In this document: positions 41,170-49,862 of the stretch, in pieces
Layout: every line of letters starts with the position of its first letter
How positions within the stretch are numbered: position 1 is the stretch's first letter
From: Elusimicrobium sp. An273
Lineage (GTDB): Bacteria > Elusimicrobiota > Elusimicrobia > Elusimicrobiales > Elusimicrobiaceae
Direction: 5' to 3'
Assembly: GCF_002159705.1 (NCBI RefSeq)
Contig: NZ_NFJD01000001.1
Location: 62,001 to 126,000, forward strand
DNA length: 64,000 nt
Position numbers and translations under genes: made by a program
The notes under the pieces: model-generated
The model's database searches: none
The model's input: only the letters and a program-made list of their open reading frames with translations
What the model was told of the DNA's origin: nothing

Positions 41170-42834
41170 ATGAACACACAAGCAAACCCCATGGCCGAAG
41201 GAATTATCAGAGAAGGTGAAATCAAGCTGGAAGGGCTGGATTTCAACACCAAATTCTGGGCCAAGGATCCCACTCTTTGGAAACACGACAAAGAGCATAT
41301 GGAATTTATCGTTAAATTCTTAGGCTGGCAGAAAGTCTACGACTGGACGCTGGAACGGATAGACGAAGTGTTGGCTTTTGCAAATGACGTAAAACAAAAT
41401 TTCAAACACTGCGTGATTATGGGTATGGGCGGCTCGTCCCTGGCGCCGGAAGTGTTCCGCACGGTTTTCGGCAAGCAGGACGGCTGGCCGGAACTCATCG
41501 TTCTGGATACCACCAACCCGGACTGGATCGGCGCGGCCCGCGCCCGCATCAACCCGGCGCAGACGCTGTTCATCTTCGCCAGCAAATCCGGCGGCACGGT
41601 GGAACCCTCCTCTCAATTTGCCTACTTCTTGGATGAAGTGAAAAAAGCCGGCGTCAAAGAACCCGGCCAAAACTTCGCCGCCATTACCGACCCGGGCACC
41701 GGGCTTGTGGCTTTGGCCAAAAAGCATAATTTCCGCAAAGTATTTTTGAACCCGGCCGACATCGGCGGTCGTTTTTCCGCGCTGTCTATGTTTGGCATTG
41801 TGCCGGCCGCCATTATGGGCGTAGACGTCAAACGCCTGCTTACCGTGGCCAAAGAAGAAGCCGCCACGTTCGGCCCCGACGCCCCGGTAAAAGACAACGC
41901 CGCCGTGAAATTGGGCGCATTTATGGGCGCGTGCAACGTCAATCACAACCAAGACAAACTGACGCTGCTGACCCCGAAAGATTTTGCCACCTTCGGCTTG
42001 TGGGCCGAACAGCTGGTGGCCGAATCTACCGGCAAAGAAGGCAAAGGCATCGTGCCAGTGGCGGGCGAAACCCTGACGCCCAACTTTGACTACCGGGAAG
42101 ACCGCCTGTTTGTGCACCTTTCCACCGGCAGTGAAGACGACAAGCGCGTCAGCGCCATTGCCAAAGATTTAGCCGAACGCGGATATCCGATTTTGACCAT
42201 TTTTATGAAGGATATCTACCAGCTGGGCGCGATGTTCCTCTTGTGGGAAATTGCCACCGCTGCGGCGGGCGCCATTTTGGGCATTGACCCGTTTGACCAG
42301 CCCAACGTGCAGGAAGCCAAGACCTTAACCAAAAACATCTTGGCCAAGCTGGAAGCGGGCGACATCCCGGCCGAAGTATCCGCGCCGATTTTGGTTTCCG
42401 CCGACATCGCCGACGAAGTGAAGTTGGACACGCTCTCCCAAGATCTTTACTCGCTCTTGGAAAGCAACGACTATGTGGCCATTTTGCCTTATGTCTACCC
42501 GTCCGAAGACGTGGAAAAAGCCCTGTTGGCCCTGCGCGATAAAATTATGGCCCGCACCAAACGCGCCGTACTGTTTGGCTTCGGCCCGCGCTACCTGCAC
42601 TCCACCGGCCAACTGCACAAAGGCGGCGGCAACAACGGCGTGTTTTTAATCCTCTCCGCCGATCCGGCCAAGGACATCAAAATCCCCGGCCAGCACTACA
42701 CCTTCGGCCAGCTCTGCAATGCGCAGGCGTTGGGCGATTTTCAGGCGCTGCAAGCCAAAGGCAGACGGGTCATTAAGCTGCACTTAACCCAGCCGCTTTT
42801 GGAAAGCATCAAAAAAATCAGCAGCTTGTTCTAA
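41170..42834 (+). CDS. pgi: Glucose-6-phosphate isomerase
   Basis: This ~554-residue PGI belongs to the subtype otherwise found as the C-terminal half of transaldolase-PGI fusions. Conserved segments are VIMGMGGSSLAPEVFRTVFG, TLFIFASKSGGTVEPSSQFAYF (phosphate site), DIGGRFSALSMFGIVPAAIMG (catalytic Arg region) and LHSTGQLHKGG near the C-terminus. It joins glucose-6-P to fructose-6-P, the product of NagB. Three clustered ATGs (41158, 41161, 41170) follow AAAGGA. I chose 41170, though the first two cannot be excluded. A terminator follows. Confidence 0.93.
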   Translation: MNTQANPMAEGIIREGEIKLEGLDFNTKFWAKDPTLWKHDKEHMEFIVKFLGWQKVYDWTLERIDEVLAFANDVKQNFKHCVIMGMGGSSLAPEVFRTVFGKQDGWPELIVLDTTNPDWIGAARARINPAQTLFIFASKSGGTVEPSSQFAYFLDEVKKAGVKEPGQNFAAITDPGTGLVALAKKHNFRKVFLNPADIGGRFSALSMFGIVPAAIMGVDVKRLLTVAKEEAATFGPDAPVKDNAAVKLGAFMGACNVNHNQDKLTLLTPKDFATFGLWAEQLVAESTGKEGKGIVPVAGETLTPNFDYREDRLFVHLSTGSEDDKRVSAIAKDLAERGYPILTIFMKDIYQLGAMFLLWEIATAAAGAILGIDPFDQPNVQEAKTLTKNILAKLEAGDIPAEVSAPILVSADIADEVKLDTLSQDLYSLLESNDYVAILPYVYPSEDVEKALLALRDKIMARTKRAVLFGFGPRYLHSTGQLHKGGGNNGVFLILSADPAKDIKIPGQHYTFGQLCNAQALGDFQALQAKGRRVIKLHLTQPLLESIKKISSLF

Positions 42835-42847
42835 TCTTACCACGCAA

Positions 42848-42884
42848 ACAAGGCGGTCTTTTTACAAGGCCGCCTTGTGCTTTT
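42848..42884 (+). terminator. Intrinsic terminator of pgi
   Basis: ACAAGGCGG and CCGCCTTGT pair around a 13-nt loop and are followed by GCTTTT. It ends 8 nt before the miaB start. Confidence 0.65.
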
Positions 42885-42891
42885 AAAACAA

Positions 42892-44121
42892 ATGAATAAA
42901 GTATTTATCCAAACGTATGGCTGCCAAATGAACGTGGCCGACTCGGACGAAATGTTTGCGCATTTAGCGGCGCGCGGCGCCGTGCTGACCGATAAACTGG
43001 ACGAGGCCGACACCGTGCTGATTAACACCTGCACCGTGCGCGACCATGCCGAACACCGCGCCGTGTCTTTCTTGGGGCGGCTGGCAGCGTGGAAAAAAGA
43101 AAAACCGGGCCGCGTGATTATTTTTGCCGGCTGCGCCGCCCAGCGCTTGGGAAGCGCACTGCAAAAGAAATATCCGTTTTTGGATATTCTCTCCGGCGCC
43201 AAGAACATTGAGCATTTTTCCGATACGCTGGATAAAAGCGGCCTCTTTGGCACGCCGTCGGCGGCCGGGGCGCTTCCGGCTCCGGGGCTGACCGGGTACG
43301 TCACCATTATGCGCGGGTGCAATTTTGCCTGCACCTATTGCATTGTGCCCAGCGTGCGCGGGCCAATTAAATGTTTGCCCGTGCAGGATATCTTGCAGGA
43401 AGTTGCCCGCAAAACGGCGGCCGGCGCCAAAGAAATTATGCTCTTGGGCCAAACGGTAAACGCCTATGAGGACGGAGCGGTTTCGTTTGCGGATTTGTTA
43501 AACCGCGTCAGCGAAGTGCCCGGCGTAGAACGCGTGCGCTTTACGAGCCCGCACCCCATTTATTTTACGCCCGCTTTTTTAAACGCCGTCAAAGCCAATC
43601 CCAAAATCGCCCGACACGTGCATTTGCCGGTGCAAAGCGGATCCACCAAAGTGCTTCAGGAAATGAAACGCGGCTACACGCGGGAATTATTTTTGGAAAA
43701 AATCCGCGCCCTAAAAGCCTGCGGGTTTAACATTTCTACGGATATTATCGTCGGGTTTCCCACCGAAACGGAAGACGATTTTCACCAAACGCTTACCTTG
43801 GTAGACGAGGTGCAGTTTTTTATCGCCTATTGCTATAAATACTCCCCCCGCCAAGGCACGCCGGCCGCCCAAATGAAACTTCTTCCCGAAAATGTACTGG
43901 AAGAAAGACTTGATATTTTGTTAAATAAAGTAAGAGGCCTTTCGGACGCGGCCTACCAAAAGCAAGTAGGCTCCGTGCAGGAAGTGCTTATGGAAACGGA
44001 AGACAAAGGCCGTTCTTCCGAAAATTTTTGGGTAAAGACAAAACAAAAACACCCGGTAGGGTCGCTGGTTCGCACCACAATTGAGCGGGCCGACGGGACT
44101 TTATTATTTGCGAGGGACTAA
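42892..44121 (+). CDS. miaB: tRNA-2-methylthio-N6-dimethylallyladenosine synthase
   Basis: The 409-residue radical-SAM methylthiotransferase has an N-terminal cluster domain (IQTYGCQMNVADSD, NTCTVRDHAEHR, AGCAAQRLG: the three Cys of the auxiliary cluster), the radical-SAM motif GCNFACTYCIVPSVRG and a TRAM domain at the end. It adds the methylthio group at A37 of tRNAs, acting after MiaA, which is encoded 800 nt downstream. The start at 42892 gives the canonical N-terminus; an in-frame ATG at 42877 lies inside the pgi terminator. Confidence 0.95.
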   Translation: MNKVFIQTYGCQMNVADSDEMFAHLAARGAVLTDKLDEADTVLINTCTVRDHAEHRAVSFLGRLAAWKKEKPGRVIIFAGCAAQRLGSALQKKYPFLDILSGAKNIEHFSDTLDKSGLFGTPSAAGALPAPGLTGYVTIMRGCNFACTYCIVPSVRGPIKCLPVQDILQEVARKTAAGAKEIMLLGQTVNAYEDGAVSFADLLNRVSEVPGVERVRFTSPHPIYFTPAFLNAVKANPKIARHVHLPVQSGSTKVLQEMKRGYTRELFLEKIRALKACGFNISTDIIVGFPTETEDDFHQTLTLVDEVQFFIAYCYKYSPRQGTPAAQMKLLPENVLEERLDILLNKVRGLSDAAYQKQVGSVQEVLMETEDKGRSSENFWVKTKQKHPVGSLVRTTIERADGTLLFARD

Positions 44122-44123
44122 GT

Positions 44124-44588
44124 ATGACAAAAAATTTCTCCGAAAAACGCAGACATCCGCGCATGCCGGTAATCAGCAATCTGATTGAACCGGTCAACCT
44201 GCATTATAAAACCGAAGACGGAAAAGAAACTTCTTTAGTCGCCATCTTGGCGGACTTGTCCGCTTCCGGTATGCGTATGATCAGCTTTTTAGGCGCGCCG
44301 CTGGCCGATCGCTTTTCCATCAGCCTGCAGCTGCCCGGCACCGGCAAAATGGAAGTGGAAGCCAAGCTGGCGTGGGTCAAACAACGCGAAAATGTGTACA
44401 CCATCGGCATTGAGTTTATCAAAATGGCGGACAAGGACGCCAAAGTCATCAGCGAAATGGCCGACGACTTTAACGACTGCGACACCCGCATTTTGCTGAA
44501 ACTGCCCGAAGTGTGCGTAGCCGGCTGCAAGTGCCACAAAATCTGCAACAAAATTCAAAAAGACGAAAGCCTTTTTGAAGGCAAATAA
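44124..44588 (+). CDS. PilZ domain protein with Cys-rich tail
   Basis: This 154-residue protein has a PilZ fold with the c-di-GMP contact motifs RRHPRMPV (RxxxR) at residues ~9-16 and ADLSASGMRM ((D/N)xSxxG) at ~48-57. It should therefore bind c-di-GMP. The C-terminal ~30 residues contain five Cys in CVAGCKCHKICNK, plus one earlier, a possible metal or redox site not usual in PilZ. It lies 2 nt after miaB and is followed by a terminator. No diguanylate cyclase is in the window. Confidence 0.85.
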   Translation: MTKNFSEKRRHPRMPVISNLIEPVNLHYKTEDGKETSLVAILADLSASGMRMISFLGAPLADRFSISLQLPGTGKMEVEAKLAWVKQRENVYTIGIEFIKMADKDAKVISEMADDFNDCDTRILLKLPEVCVAGCKCHKICNKIQKDESLFEGK

Positions 44589-44610
44589 ATCCCAAACTTC
44601 GCAAATAAAT

Positions 44611-44642
44611 AAAAAGCCCCGGGCCGACACCCGGGGCTTTTA
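44611..44642 (+). terminator. Intrinsic terminator after the PilZ gene
   Basis: AAAAGCCCCGGG and CCCGGGGCTTTT pair around a CCGACA loop and end in T residues. Confidence 0.85.
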
Positions 44643-44909
44643 AATGGGTTTTCTTACAGCCTTTCCAGCAAAAAAGGAGCAGTCGTACTTCTTTAGTTGC
44701 ATTTTTACGACTGCCAATCTTTCTAGGAAAAGGCCCGTTTGTTTAGAATAAATATTTAGAAACAATTTATCGCCCACATTTGTCTATAAAGACCTCCTCT
44801 ATCCCCTCTGCTCCGCCCCTTTCCCAGCGCAATTACCATACGTTTCCCCTTGCTCTTGCCGAGCAAACGCAAAAGTAACGCAGGGCAAGACCCTCCGTCC
44901 CAAATTTAT

Positions 44910-44915
44910 TAAAAT
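44910..44915 (+). promoter_or_regulatory. -10 box 6 nt before miaA
   Basis: TAAAAT ends exactly 6 nt before the miaA ATG, and there is no Shine-Dalgarno. A leaderless transcript is likely. Confidence 0.45.
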
Positions 44916-44921
44916 ATAGAT

Positions 44922-45875
44922 ATGAAACCCATTGTACTCTGCGGCCCGACCGCCTCCGGCAAAACAGAACTGGCGCTGGAACTCGCCCGCCAAACGGGGG
45001 GGATGATTGTGTCGGCTGATTCCCGCCAAGTATACACCCGCTTAACCGCCGGCACCGCCAAACCGCAGGGCCAGTGGCACAATGGATATTACCAAGTGGA
45101 AGGCGTTCCCTACGGCCTGGTGGATTTTTTGCCCGTTACGGAAACGTTTAACGCGGGCGCTTTTCGCAAACGTGCGGCCGAAATAGCCGCCCAACACCCG
45201 GACAGACAACTTATTTTTGCCGGCGGAACGGGAATGTATTTACACGCTTATTTTGTGGGAATGGACGAACTGCCCTCCTCTACGCCTAAAACGCGGGAAT
45301 ATCTGTCGGCCCTTTTAAAAGAGAAAGGCAAGCAGGGCCTGCATGCGGAACTGGAAAAGAAAGACCCCGCTTCCGCCGCCCAAATTCCGGCGGGAAACGT
45401 TCAGCGCACGATGCGCGCCTTGGAACTTTTCTTGCTGACGGGACGGCCGGCCAGCGAACTCAAAAGCGGCCACTTTTTTAAATTGCCCGATCCAAAAACT
45501 TCGTTTTGGGTATATTTGGATTGGGATAAAGAAATTTTAAACGAGCGGATTGCCCGCCGCACCGAATCTATTTTTGACCCGATGTGCCAAGAAACCCGCC
45601 AACTGCTCCAAGAAGGCTTTGCCGCGGATATACCCGCCTTAAAAAGCTTGGGCTATCCGCAGGCGGTGCAATATCTGTCCGGCAAGCTTTCCCGGCAGGA
45701 AGCGACTAAACAGATTGCTCTTCTCACCCGCCAATACGCCAAACGCCAGCGCACCTGGTTTAATCGCTACACCAACGCCCTTCGCCTGCCGCTCCACACG
45801 CCGGCCGATTTTCAGCCCCGGTCGTTGGCCCGGCAAATTTTAGTGCAGCTCGCCGCTTCGCAGCAGGCAGGATAG
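44922..45875 (+). CDS. miaA: tRNA dimethylallyltransferase
   Basis: The 317-residue MiaA begins PIVLCGPTASGKTELALELA (P-loop), followed by IVSADSRQVYTRLTAGTAKP (substrate-binding Asp-Ser-Arg), FAGGTGMYLHAYFVGM and a C-terminal RQYAKRQRTWFNR motif, all diagnostic. It adds the dimethylallyl group to A37 of tRNAs reading UNN codons, the substrate of MiaB. It is followed after 2 nt by hflX; miaA-hflX order is common in bacteria, where hfq often lies between. hfq is missing here. Confidence 0.96.
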   Translation: MKPIVLCGPTASGKTELALELARQTGGMIVSADSRQVYTRLTAGTAKPQGQWHNGYYQVEGVPYGLVDFLPVTETFNAGAFRKRAAEIAAQHPDRQLIFAGGTGMYLHAYFVGMDELPSSTPKTREYLSALLKEKGKQGLHAELEKKDPASAAQIPAGNVQRTMRALELFLLTGRPASELKSGHFFKLPDPKTSFWVYLDWDKEILNERIARRTESIFDPMCQETRQLLQEGFAADIPALKSLGYPQAVQYLSGKLSRQEATKQIALLTRQYAKRQRTWFNRYTNALRLPLHTPADFQPRSLARQILVQLAASQQAG

Positions 45876-45877
45876 AT

Positions 45878-47122
45878 ATGGAACGCGTCATTTTAGTAAG
45901 CGTTTGTCTAAAAAGCGAAACGTTTAACGAAGAATCGCTGGAAGAGCTGCGCCGCCTGGCCCACACGGCGGGCGCGGAAGTGGCGGAGACTTTTCGCGTG
46001 CGGGTGCAGGCATTCGGTGCCGCGGCGCTGATCGGCCGCGGAAAAGCCGAAGAAATCGCCCAAGCCGTACGGCTTAACGAAGCGCAGACGGTCATTTTTG
46101 ACGATGAAATCTCCCCCGCCCAACAAAACAATTTAGAAGAAATCATCCCCGCCAAGGTAATAGACCGCACCCGCCTGATTTTAGACATTTTCGCCCAGCG
46201 CGCCCGCACCCAGGAAGGCAAACTGCAGGTGGAACTGGCCCAATTAAAATACCTCCTGCCGCGCTTGGGCGGCAAAGGAACGGCCCTGATGCAGCAAAAA
46301 GGCGGAATCGGCCTGCGCGGGCCGGGCGAAACCAAATTGGAATATGACAAACGCCGCCTGCGCTTGCGCATCAGCAAATTGGAAAAAGAAATAGAGCAAG
46401 TGAAACAAGAACGCTCCCTGCGCCGCCAGCGGCGCGGGCAAATTCCGTTGCCGCAAATTGCCATTGTAGGCTACACCAATGCCGGCAAAAGTACGCTCTT
46501 AAACGCACTGACCAACCAAACCGCCGTCTACGCAGACGACAAACTTTTTGCCACGTTAGATCCAACCACCCGCCGCGTCCGTATGCCGGCCGGCGGAGAA
46601 ATGCTGTTTACGGACACGGTGGGATTTATTCAAAAACTGCCGCACAGCCTGGTCAGCTCCTTTCGCGCCACGCTGGAAGAAACTACTTTTGCAGACGTTA
46701 TCTTGCACGTGCAGGACGCCTCCTCCCCCCACCGCGCCGAACAAGCGGCCACCGTGCGCAAAATTCTGACGGATTTGGGCGCCCAGAAAACCCCGCTTAT
46801 TGAAGTGTTTAACAAAGCCGATTTACTCTCCCCCGCCCGCCAGGCGCTCCTACAGGCACAAGTTCCGCAGGCGCTTTTTGTCAGCGCCGCCCGCGGCACC
46901 CACCTGCGGCAATTGCTTGAGCAAGTGGAAGAAGCCGCCGCCTACCGCTGGAAACTGCACCGCCTGGTGCTGCCGCCGCAATCGTTTGCCCTGCTTGGGA
47001 AAATATACGAAAAAGCTTTGGTGACCGGACGCAAAGAAAAACCGTCCGGCGCCGTGGAACTTACCTTAATGGCGACGGACGGCAATTTTGCCAGCCTGCA
47101 AAAATTATTAAAAACGAAGTGA
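45878..47122 (+). CDS. hflX: Ribosome-associated GTPase HflX
   Basis: This 414-residue GTPase has the HflX N-terminal domain (LIGRGKAEEIAQAV, TVIFDDEISPAQQNNLEE, VIDRTRLILDIFAQRARTQEGKLQVELAQL), then GGIGLRGPGETKLEYDKRRLR. The G domain contains GYTNAGKST (P-loop), DPTTRR, DTVGFIQKLP and NKADL. HflX splits stalled ribosomes. The C-terminal extension of ~90 residues is family-typical. It is translated just after miaA. Its last 15 nt overlap the convergent protease gene. Confidence 0.95.
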   Translation: MERVILVSVCLKSETFNEESLEELRRLAHTAGAEVAETFRVRVQAFGAAALIGRGKAEEIAQAVRLNEAQTVIFDDEISPAQQNNLEEIIPAKVIDRTRLILDIFAQRARTQEGKLQVELAQLKYLLPRLGGKGTALMQQKGGIGLRGPGETKLEYDKRRLRLRISKLEKEIEQVKQERSLRRQRRGQIPLPQIAIVGYTNAGKSTLLNALTNQTAVYADDKLFATLDPTTRRVRMPAGGEMLFTDTVGFIQKLPHSLVSSFRATLEETTFADVILHVQDASSPHRAEQAATVRKILTDLGAQKTPLIEVFNKADLLSPARQALLQAQVPQALFVSAARGTHLRQLLEQVEEAAAYRWKLHRLVLPPQSFALLGKIYEKALVTGRKEKPSGAVELTLMATDGNFASLQKLLKTK

Positions 47123-48097
47123 AGCCGCCTGTTCGGCCTTTACGATAGCGTCAAACTTCTTGTTGGAAGGGGTGGCAAAGTCGGGAATTACCCCCACCGT
47201 CCGCAAATTGGGAACTTTGTTGCGGATAAAATTGAGGGTAGAGCCGTTAAACCCGGTAAAGAAGAAGAAGTCCCGGGCGTTGCGCAAGGTAAGCAAGGTC
47301 TTGCCCTCGGCATCGTGGAAAGAGGCGCTTCCGTCCTGCGCATAGAGCAAGGAAGAAACAAGCCCCACCAAATCGCCGGAGCGCGTAAACACGCCGCCGC
47401 CCGAGTTGCCCTGCCGCACGCCAAACCCCGGCGAGATAAAATGCTGCAGTTCCTGTACGAAATACACTTCCGGCGAATTGCCCGGCAAATACGAAATCAC
47501 GCCGGCCGTGGTTTTGGGCACCACAATCTGCGGTTTTAATTTGGAGGTGCCGATGCCCGATACATTAAGCAGCCGGGCTCCCGCCGCATTCAGCTGGGCC
47601 TGCGCTTCCGTATCAAAACGAAGTTTCTTTTCAAATTCGCCGCGCGTCAAGGCGCGGCCGTCTTCCAAATTAATGTAGGAATATTCGGCTTTTTGCGGAT
47701 CAAAGCGGATTAAGGCCGCGTCCATACCGCTGATGCGGTTCTGCCCGGGGAAAAACCCCGGATAAATATACACGCTGGGCGAGACGGTGCTGTGCTTGAC
47801 CCGTACCCGGGCCAGCAAATCCGGAGACTCTGCCAACGTAATTTCCACCGTACAAGGGCGCGTGGCGCAGGCGGAATAGACGCAATGGGCCGACGTTAAA
47901 AACCAATTGGGGTGCAGCCGCACCGCTTGGCAGTTGTAAACGGAAACCTGGGTGTTAAAAGTTTGGTCGGTCGGCCAGGTGGCGATTTCTTTTTGAATTA
48001 AAAAAGCGTTTTCATTGATCGGCGCAGGGGCCTGCTCCAACGCCTGCAGCATCGGAGTAAAACAGAGCGAAAAAAGAAATATACAAAGTAGTCTCAT
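47108..48097 (-). CDS. Secreted trypsin-like serine protease
   Basis: This 329-residue protein has a signal peptide (about 1-19) and a chymotrypsin-fold S1 domain with the whole triad: His in WFLTSAHCVYSA, Asp in SGMDAALIRF and Ser in RQGNSGGGVF. Two Cys after the His (ACATRPC) may form a disulfide. The C-terminal ~60 residues have no known motif. It is an envelope or secreted endopeptidase with unknown substrate; possible targets of the large A2M protein would be proteases of this class, but the genes are not linked. TAGACT lies 6 nt before the ATG, with no Shine-Dalgarno. Confidence 0.85.
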   Translation of the reverse strand: MRLLCIFLFSLCFTPMLQALEQAPAPINENAFLIQKEIATWPTDQTFNTQVSVYNCQAVRLHPNWFLTSAHCVYSACATRPCTVEITLAESPDLLARVRVKHSTVSPSVYIYPGFFPGQNRISGMDAALIRFDPQKAEYSYINLEDGRALTRGEFEKKLRFDTEAQAQLNAAGARLLNVSGIGTSKLKPQIVVPKTTAGVISYLPGNSPEVYFVQELQHFISPGFGVRQGNSGGGVFTRSGDLVGLVSSLLYAQDGSASFHDAEGKTLLTLRNARDFFFFTGFNGSTLNFIRNKVPNLRTVGVIPDFATPSNKKFDAIVKAEQAASLRF

Positions 48098-48175
48098 ATG
48101 TAAAGTCTACATAAAAAACGGTTAAATTTCCATGTTAAACGCCAGATACCAGCTTTTCATAACGTTTAAATTTAA

Positions 48176-48181
48176 TATAAT
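48176..48181 (+). promoter_or_regulatory. -10 box 6 nt before plsY
   Basis: A perfect TATAAT ends exactly 6 nt before the plsY ATG. No Shine-Dalgarno fits, so the mRNA is probably leaderless. Confidence 0.5.
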
Positions 48182-48187
48182 GGTTAT

Positions 48188-48820
48188 ATGATTACGACTG
48201 TTACCATTCTCGTTTTGTTTAGTTATTTACTCGGGTCCGTCCCGACCGGTTATCTGATTGCCAAACGCTCCATGGGCATTGACATCCGCGAATACGGCTC
48301 CGGCAACCCCGGGGCGGCCAACGTGTACCGCACGGTCGGCAAATGGGCGGGCATTGCCACGTTTCTCATTGACGGATTGAAAGGCTTTATTCCGGTGTGT
48401 CTGGCGCGCCACTATTGCCCGGAGAACTACTGGGTGGCCATTGCCTGCGGCGTAATTGCCATTTTAGGCCATATGTGGACGATTTACCTTAAATTCCGCG
48501 GCGGAAAAGGCGTGGCCACTTCGGCCGGCGTATTTGCCGCCTTGCTGCCGATTCCCACCGCCATCGCTTTTGCCTCGTTTGTGGTGTGTGTGGCGTTGTG
48601 GGGGCGCATTTCCATCGGTTCTATTTGCGCCTGTGTCGTGCTGCCGATTGCCAGTTTCTTTATCGGCAATCATCCGCTTTCCGTGAATTTGATGGTAACG
48701 GCCGTCAGCTTGCTGGTGATCTACAAGCATATTCCCAACATCAAACGCCTGCTCGCGCAAAAAGAACTTAAATTTGAAGACGGCGCCAAAAAGAGAAAAG
48801 AACAACATGAAAATAAATAA
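48188..48820 (+). CDS. plsY: Glycerol-3-phosphate acyltransferase PlsY
   Basis: The 210-residue integral membrane enzyme has the three PlsY motifs: SYLLGSVPTGYLIAK with IREYGSGNPGAANVYRTVG (motif 1), KFRGGKGVATSAGV (motif 2) and the C-terminal VIYKHIPNIKRLL (motif 3). It acylates position 1 of glycerol-3-phosphate using acyl phosphate. It overlaps gpsA, which makes the glycerol-3-phosphate, so the pair forms the entry to phospholipid synthesis. A short charged tail follows. Confidence 0.95.
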   Translation: MITTVTILVLFSYLLGSVPTGYLIAKRSMGIDIREYGSGNPGAANVYRTVGKWAGIATFLIDGLKGFIPVCLARHYCPENYWVAIACGVIAILGHMWTIYLKFRGGKGVATSAGVFAALLPIPTAIAFASFVVCVALWGRISIGSICACVVLPIASFFIGNHPLSVNLMVTAVSLLVIYKHIPNIKRLLAQKELKFEDGAKKRKEQHENK

Positions 48821-49811
48821 AATCACTGTTTTAGGGGCCGGCATTTGGGGCAGCGTAATCGCCCAGCATTTGGCTAAAAAGGGCTATAATGTGGCTCTGT
48901 GGGAATACAACGAGCACCTGCTCAATGTGCTTAAAACCATGGGCCGCCACCCCAACATCCCCAATTTTAAACTTCACGACAATATCCGCCTAACCGGTGA
49001 CGTGGCGGAGGCCGTGCAGGACACCGATTTAATTATTTTTGTCATTTCTTCCAAAGCCATCCGCTCCTTCTGCCGCAAGCAGCTAAAGCCGCTTTTAAAC
49101 GGGCGGGCGGTGCCGGTGGTCAGCGCCTCCAAAGGCATTGAGGACAAAACATTTAAAACCATTTGCGAACTGATTGAAGAAGAACTTCCGCAGTTAAAAG
49201 ACAAAGCACTTGCCTTCTCCGGCCCCAGCTTTGCGTTGGAAGTAGCACAGGATGTGCCGACCAAAATTATGCTGGCCGGGAAAGACCCCGCCTTGGTGGA
49301 TGAAATCCGTGATGTGATGAGCGGAGACCCGATCATCGTCGTTCCCGCGTCCGACCGCCGCGGCGTGGAATACGGCGGCGGCATTAAAAATGTGCTGGCT
49401 ATCGGCTGCGGGGTAATAGACGGCATTGGCGACGGAGCCAACTCCAAGGCGGCGCTGATTACGCAGGCCATGCAGGAAATGAACGATATTATCGTCAGCC
49501 AAGGGGGCCAGCCGGGCACCGTTTACAGCTTGGCCGGATTTGGCGATGCGATTTTAACCGGTATGTCCGCCATCTCCCGCAACCGCCGCTTGGGCGAAAA
49601 GCTGGGCTCGGGCCTCTCGTTGGAAGAAGCCAAGAAAGAAGTGGGCACCATCGCCGAAGGCGTAAACTCCGTGCAAAGCGTATACGACATCGCACGCAAA
49701 AACAATTTAAAAACCCCGATTTTGGACGCTATTTGGCAAATTGTCTGCCAAGGCAAAAAGCCCTGGGTGCTGCTGCACGCCATGGGATTTACCAACCGGG
49801 GCAACAAATAA
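48807..49811 (+). CDS. gpsA: NAD(P)H-dependent glycerol-3-phosphate dehydrogenase
   Basis: The 334-residue GpsA starts INKITVLGAGIWGSVIAQHLA (Rossmann loop) and contains VVSASKGIEDKTFKT, LAFSGPSFALEVAQDVPTKI and YGGGIKNVLAIGCGVIDGIGDGANSKAAL with the catalytic Lys. It reduces dihydroxyacetone phosphate to glycerol-3-phosphate. The start at 48807 overlaps plsY by 14 nt; an in-frame ATG at 48774 has no support. Confidence 0.95.
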   Translation: MKINKITVLGAGIWGSVIAQHLAKKGYNVALWEYNEHLLNVLKTMGRHPNIPNFKLHDNIRLTGDVAEAVQDTDLIIFVISSKAIRSFCRKQLKPLLNGRAVPVVSASKGIEDKTFKTICELIEEELPQLKDKALAFSGPSFALEVAQDVPTKIMLAGKDPALVDEIRDVMSGDPIIVVPASDRRGVEYGGGIKNVLAIGCGVIDGIGDGANSKAALITQAMQEMNDIIVSQGGQPGTVYSLAGFGDAILTGMSAISRNRRLGEKLGSGLSLEEAKKEVGTIAEGVNSVQSVYDIARKNNLKTPILDAIWQIVCQGKKPWVLLHAMGFTNRGNK

Positions 49812-49862
49812 TTTAAAATGCGTCTTTCGGGCCCGGCCCGGGGACGGTAAGGAAAGAAGAAA

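Larger units (their letters stand above)
44589..44921. other. Intergenic region between PilZ gene and miaA
   Basis: The 333-nt gap starts with the terminator at 44611-44642. It then holds an 8-bp inverted repeat GCAGTCGT/ACGACTGC (44679-44686 and 44707-44714, 20-nt loop) and a small hairpin TTGCTC-TTGCC-GAGCAA (44850-44866). No ORF of note is present. I cannot assign a function; a small RNA is possible but unsupported. Confidence 0.4.

Noticed and set aside
41158-42834. Transaldolase-PGI fusion
   Set aside because: The sequence resembles the PGI half of such fusions, but no transaldolase domain precedes it; rpiB ends 27 nt upstream.
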